Below are positions 39,407-47,705 of a DNA stretch of 64,000 nucleotides, one piece after another. How positions within the stretch are numbered: the stretch's first letter is position 1; every line of letters starts with the position of its first letter. The notes under the pieces are model-generated. The model was not told the origin of the DNA and made no database searches. It saw only the letters and a program-made list of their open reading frames with translations. Made by a program: the position numbers and the translations under genes. Source of the stretch: Endozoicomonas sp. GU-1 (lineage in GTDB: Bacteria; Pseudomonadota; Gammaproteobacteria; Pseudomonadales; Endozoicomonadaceae); the NCBI RefSeq assembly GCF_027366395.1, contig NZ_CP114771.1:2356001-2420000 (forward strand). The letters are read 5' to 3'.

Positions 39407-40206
39407 TATGCATCCTCCGCAGCGCGTACCGGCAGTTTGATCAGGTTATGGGGTGCCTGTTTGCGGGCAATCTTCAGGCCCTGGTTAACACCGGCACGGT
39501 AGTTATCCGGAAGTACTTCCCAACTGCGGGTGTCGCTGTTCCACTGACCGGTTTCTTCGCCGTCCAGAGATTGGTAAAGCAGCGCCAGGCGACCTATACG
39601 GAGAAAGTTGTAGGTGCGGGTATCGTCACCTTCACCGAGGCTGGCTTCATAGGCCTCGATGGTACGACCGAAGTCGTTTTCAATCTGATAGGCTTCAAGA
39701 ATTTTGCGGTATTTTTCCGAGGTAGTGACGTTCGGGCTATCCATGGTTTCACGGAGTCGGGCGACACGGTCAGTCCGTTCTTCCAGCTGGAAGGGCACAT
39801 CCAGGGCAATAAAGTCTTCCAGACCATCCACCATTTTCAACATCAGTGGTGTGATTTCGATATTGGTCTGATCCAGTGTTTCGATCTGGGCCAGCATGGA
39901 TTCAATTTCTGCTTGCTGGGCATTGACGACTTTTTGCAGCTGGCGGTTATAAACGGTTAACGCCTCAACCTGACGAATGGTGCTTTTGTAATCAGCCAGC
40001 AGTTCCTGGGTCTGGTCAGAAAGGGTATTCACCTTCGCCTGGGAGCGCTGGGATGCTTTATCGGTTTTCTGCTGTGTTGTGAGTGCACTGCTCAAAGGGT
40101 CCTGGGCAAATGCGGTTGGAATGACTATTGAAGCGGACAACGCAGTGCTGAGTACCAGCGTGCTGCACAGGCTCTTCACCTTATGGGTTGTTTTGTTTTT
40201 GTACAT
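39406..40206 (-). CDS. DUF3450 family periplasmic protein
   Basis: A 266-residue protein with a clear Sec signal ending at about PTAFA, a coiled-coil middle (QTQELLADYKSTIRQVEAL onward) and a C-terminal region with GQWNSDTRSWEVLPDNYR. DUF3450 proteins are regularly encoded in front of TtpC-ExbB-ExbD-TonB sets next to a TonB-dependent receptor; their function is unknown. I chose the ATG at 40206 because the signal peptide begins there. A frame to 40365 adds residues read from the REP-like palindrome. It is probably the first gene of the operon now that the upstream receptor gene is lost. Confidence 0.83.
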   Translation of the reverse strand: MYKNKTTHKVKSLCSTLVLSTALSASIVIPTAFAQDPLSSALTTQQKTDKASQRSQAKVNTLSDQTQELLADYKSTIRQVEALTVYNRQLQKVVNAQQAEIESMLAQIETLDQTNIEITPLMLKMVDGLEDFIALDVPFQLEERTDRVARLRETMDSPNVTTSEKYRKILEAYQIENDFGRTIEAYEASLGEGDDTRTYNFLRIGRLALLYQSLDGEETGQWNSDTRSWEVLPDNYRAGVNQGLKIARKQAPHNLIKLPVRAAEDA

Positions 40207-40241
40207 GGACTGCCATTTCCCATGATGTTTTTGTTGTTTAT

Positions 40242-40276
40242 CTTTCAGAGGAAAGCTGAACAATTTCCTCTGAAAG
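40242..40276. promoter_or_regulatory. 13-bp perfect inverted repeat in the TonB2 operon leader
   Basis: CTTTCAGAGGAAA (40242-40254) and its exact reverse complement (40264-40276) flank a 9-base spacer, 36 bases upstream of the DUF3450 start. It could be an RNA hairpin between the former receptor gene and this operon, or a protein-binding site. It does not resemble a Fur box. Confidence 0.6.
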
Positions 40277-40335
40277 GTATGAGCGATAGTGTTGGCGTCC
40301 TTTCCATGTCGGAGCATCCAATTCGGGTTTAGATA

Positions 40336-40364
40336 TGCATTCCCACGCGGAGCGTGGGAATGCA
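40336..40364. repeat. REP-like palindrome
   Basis: Two perfect 13-bp arms (core GCATTCCCACGC, loop GGA, GCGTGGGAATGC) form an extragenic palindrome just past the stop of the receptor remnant. Palindromes of this form are widespread intergenic repeats in gammaproteobacteria. Only one copy is seen in this window. Confidence 0.75.
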
Positions 40365-40376
40365 ATCAGTTACAAT

Positions 40377-40502
40377 TCAGAACTTGTAACTGGCCTCAAG
40401 GTAGTATGCCCTACCTACTGGATTATCATAAGTTTCCGCGTAATATGGCGAGGTACCATCCAGAGGGTCAGCTGGCGGTGTCTTATCAAACAGGTTGGCA
40501 AT
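40377..40502 (-). pseudogene. C-terminal remnant of a TonB-dependent receptor
   Basis: On the minus strand the frame ending at 40377 reads NLFDKTPPADPLDG and then AYYLEASYKF at its end. This is the classic last stretch of a TonB-dependent outer-membrane beta-barrel, with the terminal aromatic Phe. Upstream of about IANLFDK the frame continues only as antisense of oppA. About 41 codons therefore remain of a protein of roughly 800-1000 residues. Its place directly before DUF3450-ttpC-exbB-exbD-tonB is where such a receptor is expected. Confidence 0.78.
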
Positions 40503-41919
40503 ATGTTTCTTGGCCTGACCACAGAAGCAGCCGATGGCACTATCATTCCCGGAGCTGCCAAAAGCTGGACAGTGTCCAACGATGGTCTTGTATATACATT
40601 CACACTCAGAGACCACACCTGGTCTGATGGCAAGCCAGTGACCGCACAGGATTTCAAAATGGCACTGGAACGTATCCTGAAGCCTGAAACTGCTGCTGGT
40701 TATGCCTCCCTTCTTTATACCATCAAAGGTGCTGAAGATTACAACACCGGCAAGGCAGGTCCTGAAGCGCTTGCAGTAAAAGCCATTGATGATAGTACAC
40801 TCGAAATTACACTTTCCGGCCCGGCCCCTTACTTTATTGCACAGCTGGCCCATTACACCGCCTACCCTGTTCCGAGTCACAAAATCGAAGAGCTGGGTAA
40901 AAACTGGGCAAAAGATAGCAACATGGTCAGTAATGGCGCATTCACTCTGAGTGAGTGGACACCTAACGCTCAGATTCGCCTGGAAAAAAACCCGCAGTTC
41001 TACGACGCTGCGAAATGTATCGCTGGATGAACTGGTTTACTACCCACAGGAAGACCGTTCAGCTGTGCTGAAGCGAGTTCGGGCTGGCGAGGTTGATATT
41101 CAAACAGACTTTGCTTCTTCAGACCTGAAATGGCTGGAGAAAAACATGCCGGACTACGTGCGTATCGCACCGTACCTCGGCGTTTATTACTACCCTCTTA
41201 ACCTTGATGATGATGTGCTGAAAGACCTGCGTGTCCGGAGAGCGCTGGCGATGACCATTGATCGCAAAATTCTCACTGAAAAAGTGTTGAGAACGGGTGA
41301 AGTGGCGGCATATAGCTTTGTACCACCCGGTACTGGCGACTACGGCTCATCTCCTGAAGTCAGCTGGAAAGGAATGAATCAGGCCGAGCGTGTCGCCGAA
41401 GCGCAAAAGCTGATGAAACAAGCGGGTTATGATAAGTCGAATGCACCTACCATCCGGCTGAGTTACAACACGTCAGAGAACCATAAGAAGGTTGCGATTG
41501 CTGTTGCTGCCATGTGGAAAAAAGCACTGGGTGTGAAAACCGAACTGTTCAACACTGAAGTCAAGGTTCACTACGACAACCTGAAAACCCGGGATTTTCA
41601 GGCTGCCCGCGCTGGCTGGATCGCTGACTACAACGATCCCCAGAACTTCCTGAATCTGATGGAAAGCCGTAACACTTCTCAGAACTACGCTAACTTTAAT
41701 GACAGCACCTACAACGATCTGATGAGAAAAGCGGAGCTGGAAGCTGACCCTGTCAAGCGTAATGACTATATGCGACAGGCTGAAGTTATTGCGCTGAACG
41801 AACTGCCAAATATACCTATTTACCACTATGTATCCAAAAACCTGGTAAGTCCGAAGGTTGATGGCTGGATTGATAATGCCTCCGATATCCATCGGGCCCG
41901 ATACCTTTCTATTAAGTAA
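40500..41919 (+). pseudogene. oppA: Oligopeptide-binding protein OppA, 5'-truncated and frameshifted
   Basis: Homology to the periplasmic peptide-binding protein begins at NMFLGLTTEAADGTIIPG (about 40500), without signal peptide or first strands. It runs in one frame to NPQFYDAA (about 41012). An extra A in the run at 41013-41015 then shifts it, and it continues NVSLDELVYYPQEDRSAV to 41919. The remaining part includes the family end, IYHYVSKNLVSPKVDGW. With its export signal gone and the frame broken, it cannot supply the transporter. The 5' edge abuts the receptor remnant on the opposite strand. Confidence 0.88.
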
Positions 41920-42035
41920 CTGGACAGCCTCCTGCTGTTGTACAGCAGGAGTGCGCTCAAAAGTTGTCGTGCGCCACGGATGGCCATGAATAACAAAACG
42001 AAGAGGGAACTCCAGAGGAAAGAGCGAATTGTTCC

Positions 42036-42962
42036 ATGTTCTCCTATATTCTCAAGCGGTTGCTGACGGCGATTCCGACGCTGCTCATCATCATTACCAT
42101 CGCATTTTTTATGATGCGTATTGCCCCCGGCGGGCCGTTCGATCAAGAACGACAGTTACCCCCGGAAATTGAAGCCAACATTCTCAAAGCCTACGATCTG
42201 GACAAACCAGTCCATGAACAGTATTTCATTTACCTTGGCAAGCTGCTTCAGTTTGATTTTGGTCCTTCTTATAAATTCAGAGACTTTTCCGTTACTGAGC
42301 TGATTTTGTCCGGCTTACCAGCCAGCTTCCAGATTGGCGGACTTGCTATATTGCTGGCGACGTTTATTGGCATTGGTTTAGGAACACTTGCAGCACTTTA
42401 TCAGAACCAGAAAACCGATTACGCCATTATGGGCGTGGCGATGACCGGCATAGCGGTTCCTAACTTTGTTGCGGCCCCAATTCTTTCCCTGGTATTTGGT
42501 GTCTACCTGGCCTGGTTACCGGTTGCAGGCTGGGGCGGTGGCGCTGCCAGAAACCTGGTTTTACCAGTAATCTCTCTGGCTCTGCCACAGATCGCTTATA
42601 TTGCCCGACTGACCCGGGGTTCAATGATTGAGGTTCTGCACTCTAACTACATCAGAACGGCAAGAGCTAAAGGAATTCGTGAACGCCTGGTGGTCATTCG
42701 CCATGCCATCAAAGGTGCTTTGTTGCCTGTGGTTTCCTATTTGGGGCCAGCGGTTGCCGCTGTGACTACCGGCTCGGTAGTGATTGAGTCTATTTATGAT
42801 ATTCCCGGCGTTGGCCGTTACTTTGTCAATGCCGCACTGAACCGTGACTATCCATTGGTAATGGGTGTGGTGATTTTCTACGCAACCCTGATTCTCATCA
42901 TGAACCTGATTGTGGATGTGGTGTACAGCTTTCTGGATCCAAAACTGAGGGTTAGCGGATGA
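42036..42962 (+). CDS. oppB: Oligopeptide ABC transporter permease OppB
   Basis: A 308-residue inner-membrane permease. It begins MFSYILKRLLTAIPTLLIIITIAFFMMRIAPGGPF, typical of OppB, and carries the EAA loop IRTARAKGIRERLVVIRHAIKGALLPVV. The complete six-helix layout is present. It is followed by an overlapping oppC (ATGAG). It would pair with OppC in the membrane, but oppC is frameshifted here. Confidence 0.95.
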   Translation: MFSYILKRLLTAIPTLLIIITIAFFMMRIAPGGPFDQERQLPPEIEANILKAYDLDKPVHEQYFIYLGKLLQFDFGPSYKFRDFSVTELILSGLPASFQIGGLAILLATFIGIGLGTLAALYQNQKTDYAIMGVAMTGIAVPNFVAAPILSLVFGVYLAWLPVAGWGGGAARNLVLPVISLALPQIAYIARLTRGSMIEVLHSNYIRTARAKGIRERLVVIRHAIKGALLPVVSYLGPAVAAVTTGSVVIESIYDIPGVGRYFVNAALNRDYPLVMGVVIFYATLILIMNLIVDVVYSFLDPKLRVSG

Positions 42963-43889
42963 GCAACATCATGAATGTGAACGATAAACTGGCCACGTTT
43001 AACGACAACTTTTCAGATTCAGACGATTTAACTGAAGTTGCTGGCCGCTCTCTCTGGCAGGATGCCCGTATTCGCCTGATGCGAAACAAGGCTGCTGTGG
43101 TTTCAATGATCATTCTATCCATCATTACATTGATGGCTATTTTTTGCTCCCTGGCTGTCATCTCACCCTTTTGATGAGGTCTATTGGGACTTTATTCAAG
43201 TGCCTCCCAACGCTGCTGAAGGCTTCTGGTTTGGTACCGATGAGAATGGTCGAGATCTGTTTGTCCGCACGCTCTATGGAGCAAGAGTTTCGCTCATGGT
43301 TGGGCTGGTAGCCACAACCGTGTCATTGGTCATCGGTGTCGTTTATGGCGCTGTAGCTGGCTATATGGGTGGACGTATCGATAACATCATGATGCGTTTT
43401 GTGGACATTCTTTACTCCCTGCCTTTCATGTTCTTTGTGATTATTCTGATGGTGATCTTTGGTCGCAACATTTATCTGATTTTTGTCGCATTAGGTGCTG
43501 TTGAATGGCTTACCATGGCCCGTATTGTGCGAGGCCAGACCCTGGCGGTTAAAAAGAAAGAGTTTGTTGAAGCAGCCCATGCCAGTGGCGTGTCAACGAC
43601 AAAAATTATCTTCCGCCATATCATTCCCAATATTCTTGGGCCGGTGATCGTCTATATGACACTGACAATTCCCCAGGTCATTCTGACGGAAAGTTTTCTC
43701 TCATTCCTGGGCCTCGGGGTTCAGGAGCCTTTGACCAGCTGGGGCGTTTTGATTTCCGAGGGGGCAAAAGTCATGGAATCCGCGCCCTGGATGCTGGCAT
43801 TCCCGGCCACTTTCCTGGCCATCACACTTTTCTGTTTCAACTTCATTGGTGATGGTCTGCGCGACGCACTGGACCCAAAGGATCGATAA
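42959..43889 (+). pseudogene. oppC: Oligopeptide ABC transporter permease OppC, frameshifted
   Basis: The first frame (42959-43174) encodes the N-terminus and TM1. The second frame (to 43889) reads APWLSSHPFDEVYWDFIQVPPN and then the FGTDENGRDLFVRTLYGARVS motif, the EAA loop VEAAHASGVSTTKIIFRHIIPN and the rest of the permease. Deleting one T from the six at 43140-43145 gives a continuous 309-residue OppC. The break is in the first periplasmic loop. An internal start at 43200 would lack TM1, so function is doubtful if the mutation is real. Confidence 0.88.
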
Positions 43890-43891
43890 CT

Positions 43892-44926
43892 ATGAACGAG
43901 AACAGCATCATTCTTGAGGTCAAAAACCTCAATACCCGCTTCGATACGCCGGATGGTGAAGTAGCCGCCGCCAATGAGATCAGTTTCACCCTGAAGAAAG
44001 GTGAAAGCCTGGGTGTCGTGGGCGAATCCGGTTCCGGAAAAACCCAGATATTTATGGCCTTGATGGGTTTATTGGCAAAGAATGGCAAAACCACGGGTGA
44101 AGCTATCTTTAAAGGCCAAAACATTCTTGGACTGCCCGTTAAAGAACTGAATAAGGTGCGCGGCGTTTCTCTGTCCATGATTTTTCAGGACCCAATGACA
44201 TCCCTGAACCCCTATCTGAAAGTCTCACGACAGATGACTGAAGTTCTGATTGAACATCAGGGTATGAGCCAAAAGAAAGCCCTGGAGCGATCCATTGAAA
44301 TGCTGGAACTGGTAGGCATACCAGAGGCCCGCAAGCGGGTTCATATGTACCCCCATGAGTTCTCTGGTGGCATGCGTCAGCGAGTTATGATCGCTATTGC
44401 ACTGCTCTGTGAGCCGGACCTGTTAATTGCTGATGAGCCAACCACTGCGCTCGATGTTACCATTCAGGCTCAGATTCTGGACCTCCTCCATGACCTGAAA
44501 GACAAGCTGGGTATGTCCATTGTGATGATTACCCATGACCTGGGTGTCATTGCCAGTATGTGCGATCATGTGATGGTGATGTATGGTGGTCGTGTGGTTG
44601 AAACCGGATCCGTACAAGCGCTCTTCAGTGATGCAAAACACCCATACACCCGGGGTCTTTTGCAATCCATGCCTAGAATTGATGGTGATCATAATGAAGA
44701 TCTCTACGCAATTCCCGGACAGCCTCCCAATCTTCAGGCACTGCCACAAGGTTGTGCATTTCAGCCCCGATGCCAATATGCGACCAATCTCTGTCAACAG
44801 GAGCGCCCTCAAACCACTGAGTTTGATGCTGGTCGAACGGCCTCTTGTCATCAACTGAGTTCAGCTTTTCACGCCAGCAGCCCTGTTAAAAATAATCCTG
44901 TTAATGTCGTGGAAGGTGTTTTATGA
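43892..44926 (+). CDS. oppD: Oligopeptide ABC transporter ATPase OppD
   Basis: A 344-residue ATPase. Walker A is GESGSGKTQ, the Q-loop FQDPMTSLNPY, the signature FSGGMRQRVMIA, and Walker B LLIADEPTTALDVT. The C-terminal oligopeptide domain has CAFQPRCQYATNLCQQERP, the Cys set that often binds an iron-sulfur cluster in OppD/DppD proteins. The ATG is two bases after oppC, and the stop overlaps oppF. The gene is intact. Confidence 0.95.
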   Translation: MNENSIILEVKNLNTRFDTPDGEVAAANEISFTLKKGESLGVVGESGSGKTQIFMALMGLLAKNGKTTGEAIFKGQNILGLPVKELNKVRGVSLSMIFQDPMTSLNPYLKVSRQMTEVLIEHQGMSQKKALERSIEMLELVGIPEARKRVHMYPHEFSGGMRQRVMIAIALLCEPDLLIADEPTTALDVTIQAQILDLLHDLKDKLGMSIVMITHDLGVIASMCDHVMVMYGGRVVETGSVQALFSDAKHPYTRGLLQSMPRIDGDHNEDLYAIPGQPPNLQALPQGCAFQPRCQYATNLCQQERPQTTEFDAGRTASCHQLSSAFHASSPVKNNPVNVVEGVL

Positions 44927-45933
44927 CTGTTACTGAGCAAGCGCCAATCCTTACAGTAGAAAACCTTAAGGTGCACTTCCCCGTCGATACAGGCACATTC
45001 TTCACGAAAAAAAAGACTTTGAAAGCCGTCGATGGTGTCAGTTTCCAACTTCATGAAGGTGAAACCCTTTCTGTCGTTGGTGAGTCTGGCTGCGGGAAAT
45101 CCACGCTCGGCAGAGCAGTTCTGCAATTACTGCACAATACTGATGGACAGGTTGTCTGGATGGGGCAGAGCATCACCGGGCATTCCGTAAAAGAGATGCG
45201 CCCTTTGCGCAAACAGATGCAGATCATTTTTCAGGATCCGCTGGCCAGCCTTGATCCACGCATGACCATCGGCGAGATTATTGCTGAACCACTGATCACC
45301 CATCATCCAGAGCTTGCCGGTGAGGCGGTCAGGGACCGTGTTCGTGAGATGATGGATATTGTTGGCCTGTTGCCACACATGATCAACCGTTACCCCCATG
45401 AGTTCTCAGGTGGACAGTGTCAGCGAATCGGTATTGCCCGGGCAATGATTCTTCAACCCAGGGTGATCGTCTGTGATGAGCCTGTGTCCGCACTGGATGT
45501 CTCTATTCAGGCGCAGATCATTAATCTGCTGGGAGAGTTGCAACAGAAGTTTGGTCTGTCACTGCTGTTTATCAGTCATGATCTTTCCATTGTCCGTCAC
45601 ATCAGTCATCGGGTAATGGTTTTGTATTTGGGTAATGTTATGGAGATTGCCGATAAAGATGATCTCTATAACTCGCCAAAACATCCTTATACACAGGCTT
45701 TGATTTCCGCAGTTCCGGCTCCGGACCCTGCTGTGAGAAAGAAGCGGGTAGTATTGAAAGGCGATTTACCTTCACCGATTGATCCACCATCAGGCTGCGT
45801 CTTCAGGACTCGCTGCCTCTACGCGGACGAACAGTGCTCACAGAAAAAACCAGACCTTGTTGATTGCTCCACGTCCGGATTGAATCAGCGTCACCAGGTT
45901 GCCTGTTATAAAACTGATATAATCGACGGTTGA
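44923..45933 (+). CDS. oppF: Oligopeptide ABC transporter ATPase OppF
   Basis: A 336-residue ATPase partner of OppD. Walker A is GESGCGKST, the signature FSGGQCQRIGIARAM, and Walker B VIVCDEPVSALDVS. The C-terminal block PSGCVFRTRCLYADEQCSQKKP is complete. It overlaps oppD by ATGA. It is the last gene of the operon; a weak hairpin follows at 45941. The gene is intact despite the broken oppA and oppC. Confidence 0.95.
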   Translation: MTVTEQAPILTVENLKVHFPVDTGTFFTKKKTLKAVDGVSFQLHEGETLSVVGESGCGKSTLGRAVLQLLHNTDGQVVWMGQSITGHSVKEMRPLRKQMQIIFQDPLASLDPRMTIGEIIAEPLITHHPELAGEAVRDRVREMMDIVGLLPHMINRYPHEFSGGQCQRIGIARAMILQPRVIVCDEPVSALDVSIQAQIINLLGELQQKFGLSLLFISHDLSIVRHISHRVMVLYLGNVMEIADKDDLYNSPKHPYTQALISAVPAPDPAVRKKRVVLKGDLPSPIDPPSGCVFRTRCLYADEQCSQKKPDLVDCSTSGLNQRHQVACYKTDIIDG

Positions 45934-45940
45934 CCACTAT

Positions 45941-45964
45941 GCGGGGTGATTTACTCCGCTCTTT
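45941..45964 (+). terminator. Weak hairpin after oppF
   Basis: GCGGGG and CTCCGC pair imperfectly around TGATTTA and are followed by TCTTT. It is seven bases past the oppF stop. The T-run is short, so termination is uncertain. From here to 46175 I see no supported gene. Confidence 0.45.
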
Positions 45965-46175
45965 AATGCGCTGATTAAAACCGAAAGCTGCGTAATAAAG
46001 TATGGCCTGCTCTATGCCTGCCTTGAGGTCCCGATGGTACGGCCGGAGAATAAATACCATGTCTATGGGGGAACATTCAGAAGAGGAAGGGGCTTGAAAA
46101 CAAACCGGGAACTGTCTCAAGAAAAGATGACAGGATTTGAAAACACCAACAACAGCGCTTCATAGCTAAGAAAAG

Positions 46176-46251
46176 TGGCTCCCCGAGCTGGACTCGAACC
46201 AGCGACCCAATGATTAACAGTCATTTGCTCTACCAACTGAGCTATCAGGGA
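46176..46251 (-). tRNA. tRNA-Asn(GTT), copy 1
   Basis: A 76-base cloverleaf with encoded CCA. The acceptor TCCCTGA pairs with TCGGGGA, the discriminator is G, the anticodon loop CTGTTAA gives GTT, and the T-arm has GGTTCGAGTCC. It is the last gene of the array in the direction of transcription. Confidence 0.97.
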
Positions 46252-46323
46252 ACTAATCGACAGTTTTACTGTACTGACAACAGTTTCTTCAACAAGAGAC
46301 TTTTTACAAATCTCAATGCTGTA

Positions 46324-46399
46324 TGGTGGGTCGTGTAGGATTCGAACCTACGACCAATTGGTTAAAAGCCAACTGCTCTACCGACTGAGCTAACGACCC
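46324..46399 (-). tRNA. tRNA-Lys(TTT), array copy 1
   Basis: A 76-base cloverleaf with encoded CCA and anticodon TTT, identical in its mature part to the copy at 24067-24142. It lies between two tRNA-Asn genes in the array. Confidence 0.97.
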
Positions 46400-46436
46400 A
46401 TTCTTACACCAGCCACAGGCTGACAGACAGAATAAG

Positions 46437-46512
46437 TGGCTCCCCGAGCTGGACTCGAACCAGCGACCCAATGATTAACAGTCATTTGCTCTACCAACTG
46501 AGCTATCAGGGA
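46437..46512 (-). tRNA. tRNA-Asn(GTT), copy 2
   Basis: A 76-base cloverleaf identical to the Asn copy at 46176-46251, anticodon GTT, CCA encoded. It is the middle Asn gene of the array. Confidence 0.97.
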
Positions 46513-46584
46513 ACTAATCGACAGTTTTACTGTACTGACAACAGTTTCTTCAACAAGGGACTTTTTACAAATCTCAATGCTGTA

Positions 46585-46660
46585 TGGTGGGTCGTGTAGG
46601 ATTCGAACCTACGACCAATTGGTTAAAAGCCAACTGCTCTACCGACTGAGCTAACGACCC
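46585..46660 (-). tRNA. tRNA-Lys(TTT), array copy 2
   Basis: A 76-base cloverleaf with anticodon TTT and encoded CCA, identical to the other Lys copies. Second gene of the array in transcription order. Confidence 0.97.
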
Positions 46661-46698
46661 ATTCTTACACCAGCCACAGGCTAATATACAGAATTAAG

Positions 46699-46774
46699 TG
46701 GCTCCCCGAGCTGGACTCGAACCAGCGACCCAATGATTAACAGTCATTTGCTCTACCAACTGAGCTATCAGGGA
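46699..46774 (-). tRNA. tRNA-Asn(GTT), copy 3
   Basis: A 76-base cloverleaf with anticodon GTT and encoded CCA. It is the first gene of the array, 45 bases downstream of a good promoter, and its 5' flank differs from those of the other Asn copies. Confidence 0.97.
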
Positions 46775-46818
46775 ACTATTTTTGGCAGCGACATCTCGTC
46801 ACCAACCAACGGCAGCGA

Positions 46819-46846
46819 ATGATAAGGTTATTTTGCCGTGAGTCAA
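46819..46846 (-). promoter_or_regulatory. Sigma70-type promoter of the tRNA array
   Basis: On the minus strand TTGACT (46846-46841) and TATCAT (46824-46819) are separated by 16 bases. A GC-rich discriminator (CGCTGCCG) follows, as in stringently controlled stable-RNA promoters. Confidence 0.72.
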
Positions 46847-46912
46847 GTATTCCACTGCAAAAAACTTTTTAAAAAGACTGTATATATGGCATTTTCCAAC
46901 CGTTATAAGGGG

Positions 46913-47080
46913 CTAGGAGGCTGTCGGACTTAAGCGTCCGTAGCGAGGATTGCGAGAAATTGAGGATAAAAATTTCTGCTTCTGAGGAGAATAGCGGGGC
47001 TATTTGACGAAGAAGCAGGAATTTTTAGACCAATTTATCGTAACCGCAGTAGGACAGTCTTAAGTCCGACAGGCTCCTAG
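46913..47080. mobile_element. 168-bp palindromic element, copy 1
   Basis: The ends are inverted: the 22 bases from 46913 (CTAGGAGGCTGTCGGACT...) match the reverse complement of 47059-47080 at 21 positions. An inner variable hairpin (TTTCTGCTTCT against AGAAGCAGGAA) lies between conserved single-strand-like blocks shared with copy 2: CGTAGCGAGGAT, AAATTGAGGATAAAAA, TTTTTAGACCAATTT and ACCGCAGTAGG. Each end is CTAG, possibly a target-site duplication. It has no coding capacity. Its right edge supplies the stop codon of the peroxiredoxin gene. Confidence 0.8.
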
Positions 47081-47679
47081 AGACCATCCGCACTCTCTGA
47101 GAGGTATTGGGCCACGCCGTCTGGGGACGCTGTCATGCCCTTGTCGCCCTTGTTCCAGCCAGCCGGGCAAACTTCACCGTGCTGTTCGTGGAACTGCAAG
47201 GCGTCAACCAGACGAATCAGTTCATCCATATTACGGCCCAGCGGCAGGTCATTGACGATCTGGGAGCGAACCAGACCTTCCTTGTCGATCAGGAAAGCAC
47301 CACGGAATGCCACACCACCTTCTGATTCAACGTCATAAGACTTACAGATGTCGTGTGTCATATCAGCAGCCAGAGTATATTTCACCTGACCAATACCACC
47401 CTGGTCCACAGGCGTGTTACGCCACGCATTGTGCGTAAAGTGAGAATCAATAGATACACCGATCACTTCAACACCTCGCTCCTGGAAAGCACTCATACGG
47501 TGATCCAGGGCAATCAGTTCAGAAGGGCATACGAAAGTGAAGTCCAGAGGGTAGAAAAACAGCAGACCGTACTTGCCACGAATGGCTTCGGACAGGGTAA
47601 AAGCATCAACAATAGAGCCGTCACCCAGTACAGCAGGGACTGTGAAGTCAGGAGCCTTTTTGCCTACTAAAACGCCCAT
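47077..47679 (-). CDS. Typical 2-Cys peroxiredoxin (AhpC/Prx1 type)
   Basis: A 200-residue thiol peroxidase that reduces hydrogen peroxide and organic peroxides. The peroxidatic C51 lies in FYPLDFTFVCPSE and the resolving C171 in GEVCPAGW. A GG(V/I)G-type loop is seen as QGGIGQVKYTL. Length fits the Prx1/AhpC class. The stop codon TAG is formed by the CTAG end of the palindromic element, so insertion may have changed the last residues (SESADGL). A 15-bp tandem repeat lies in its upstream region. Nearby genes encode a glutaredoxin and an AhpD-like protein. Confidence 0.93.
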   Translation of the reverse strand: MGVLVGKKAPDFTVPAVLGDGSIVDAFTLSEAIRGKYGLLFFYPLDFTFVCPSELIALDHRMSAFQERGVEVIGVSIDSHFTHNAWRNTPVDQGGIGQVKYTLAADMTHDICKSYDVESEGGVAFRGAFLIDKEGLVRSQIVNDLPLGRNMDELIRLVDALQFHEQHGEVCPAGWNKGDKGMTASPDGVAQYLSESADGL

Positions 47680-47705
47680 AAGTATTTCTCCTACGCTTTA
47701 TGAAA

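Larger units (their letters stand above)
46176..46774 (-). repeat. Tandem Asn-Lys tRNA array with a repeat unit of about 262 bp
   Basis: The order in transcription is Asn, Lys, Asn, Lys, Asn. Equivalent positions of the Asn copies are 261 and 262 bases apart. Both tRNAs and the spacers (for example CAACAGTTTCTTCAACAAG and CACCAGCCACAGGCTGA) are nearly identical between units, so the array arose by recent unequal crossover. The last Asn shows that a half unit is present at the end. Confidence 0.92.

Noticed and set aside
40503-40880. Minus-strand open frame extending the receptor remnant upstream
   Set aside because: Beyond IANLFDK the residues are simply the complement of oppA coding sequence, so only the part left of about 40502 is real receptor.
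45985-46163. Open stretch after oppF reading KYGLLYACLEVPMVRPEN onward
   Set aside because: It has no convincing start codon or ribosome site and no recognised family; too weak to call a gene.
46913-47080. Integron attC site or CRISPR-like repeat
   Set aside because: It lacks the attC core GTTRRRY ends, there is no integrase, and there are only two copies 3 kb apart with no spacer pattern.
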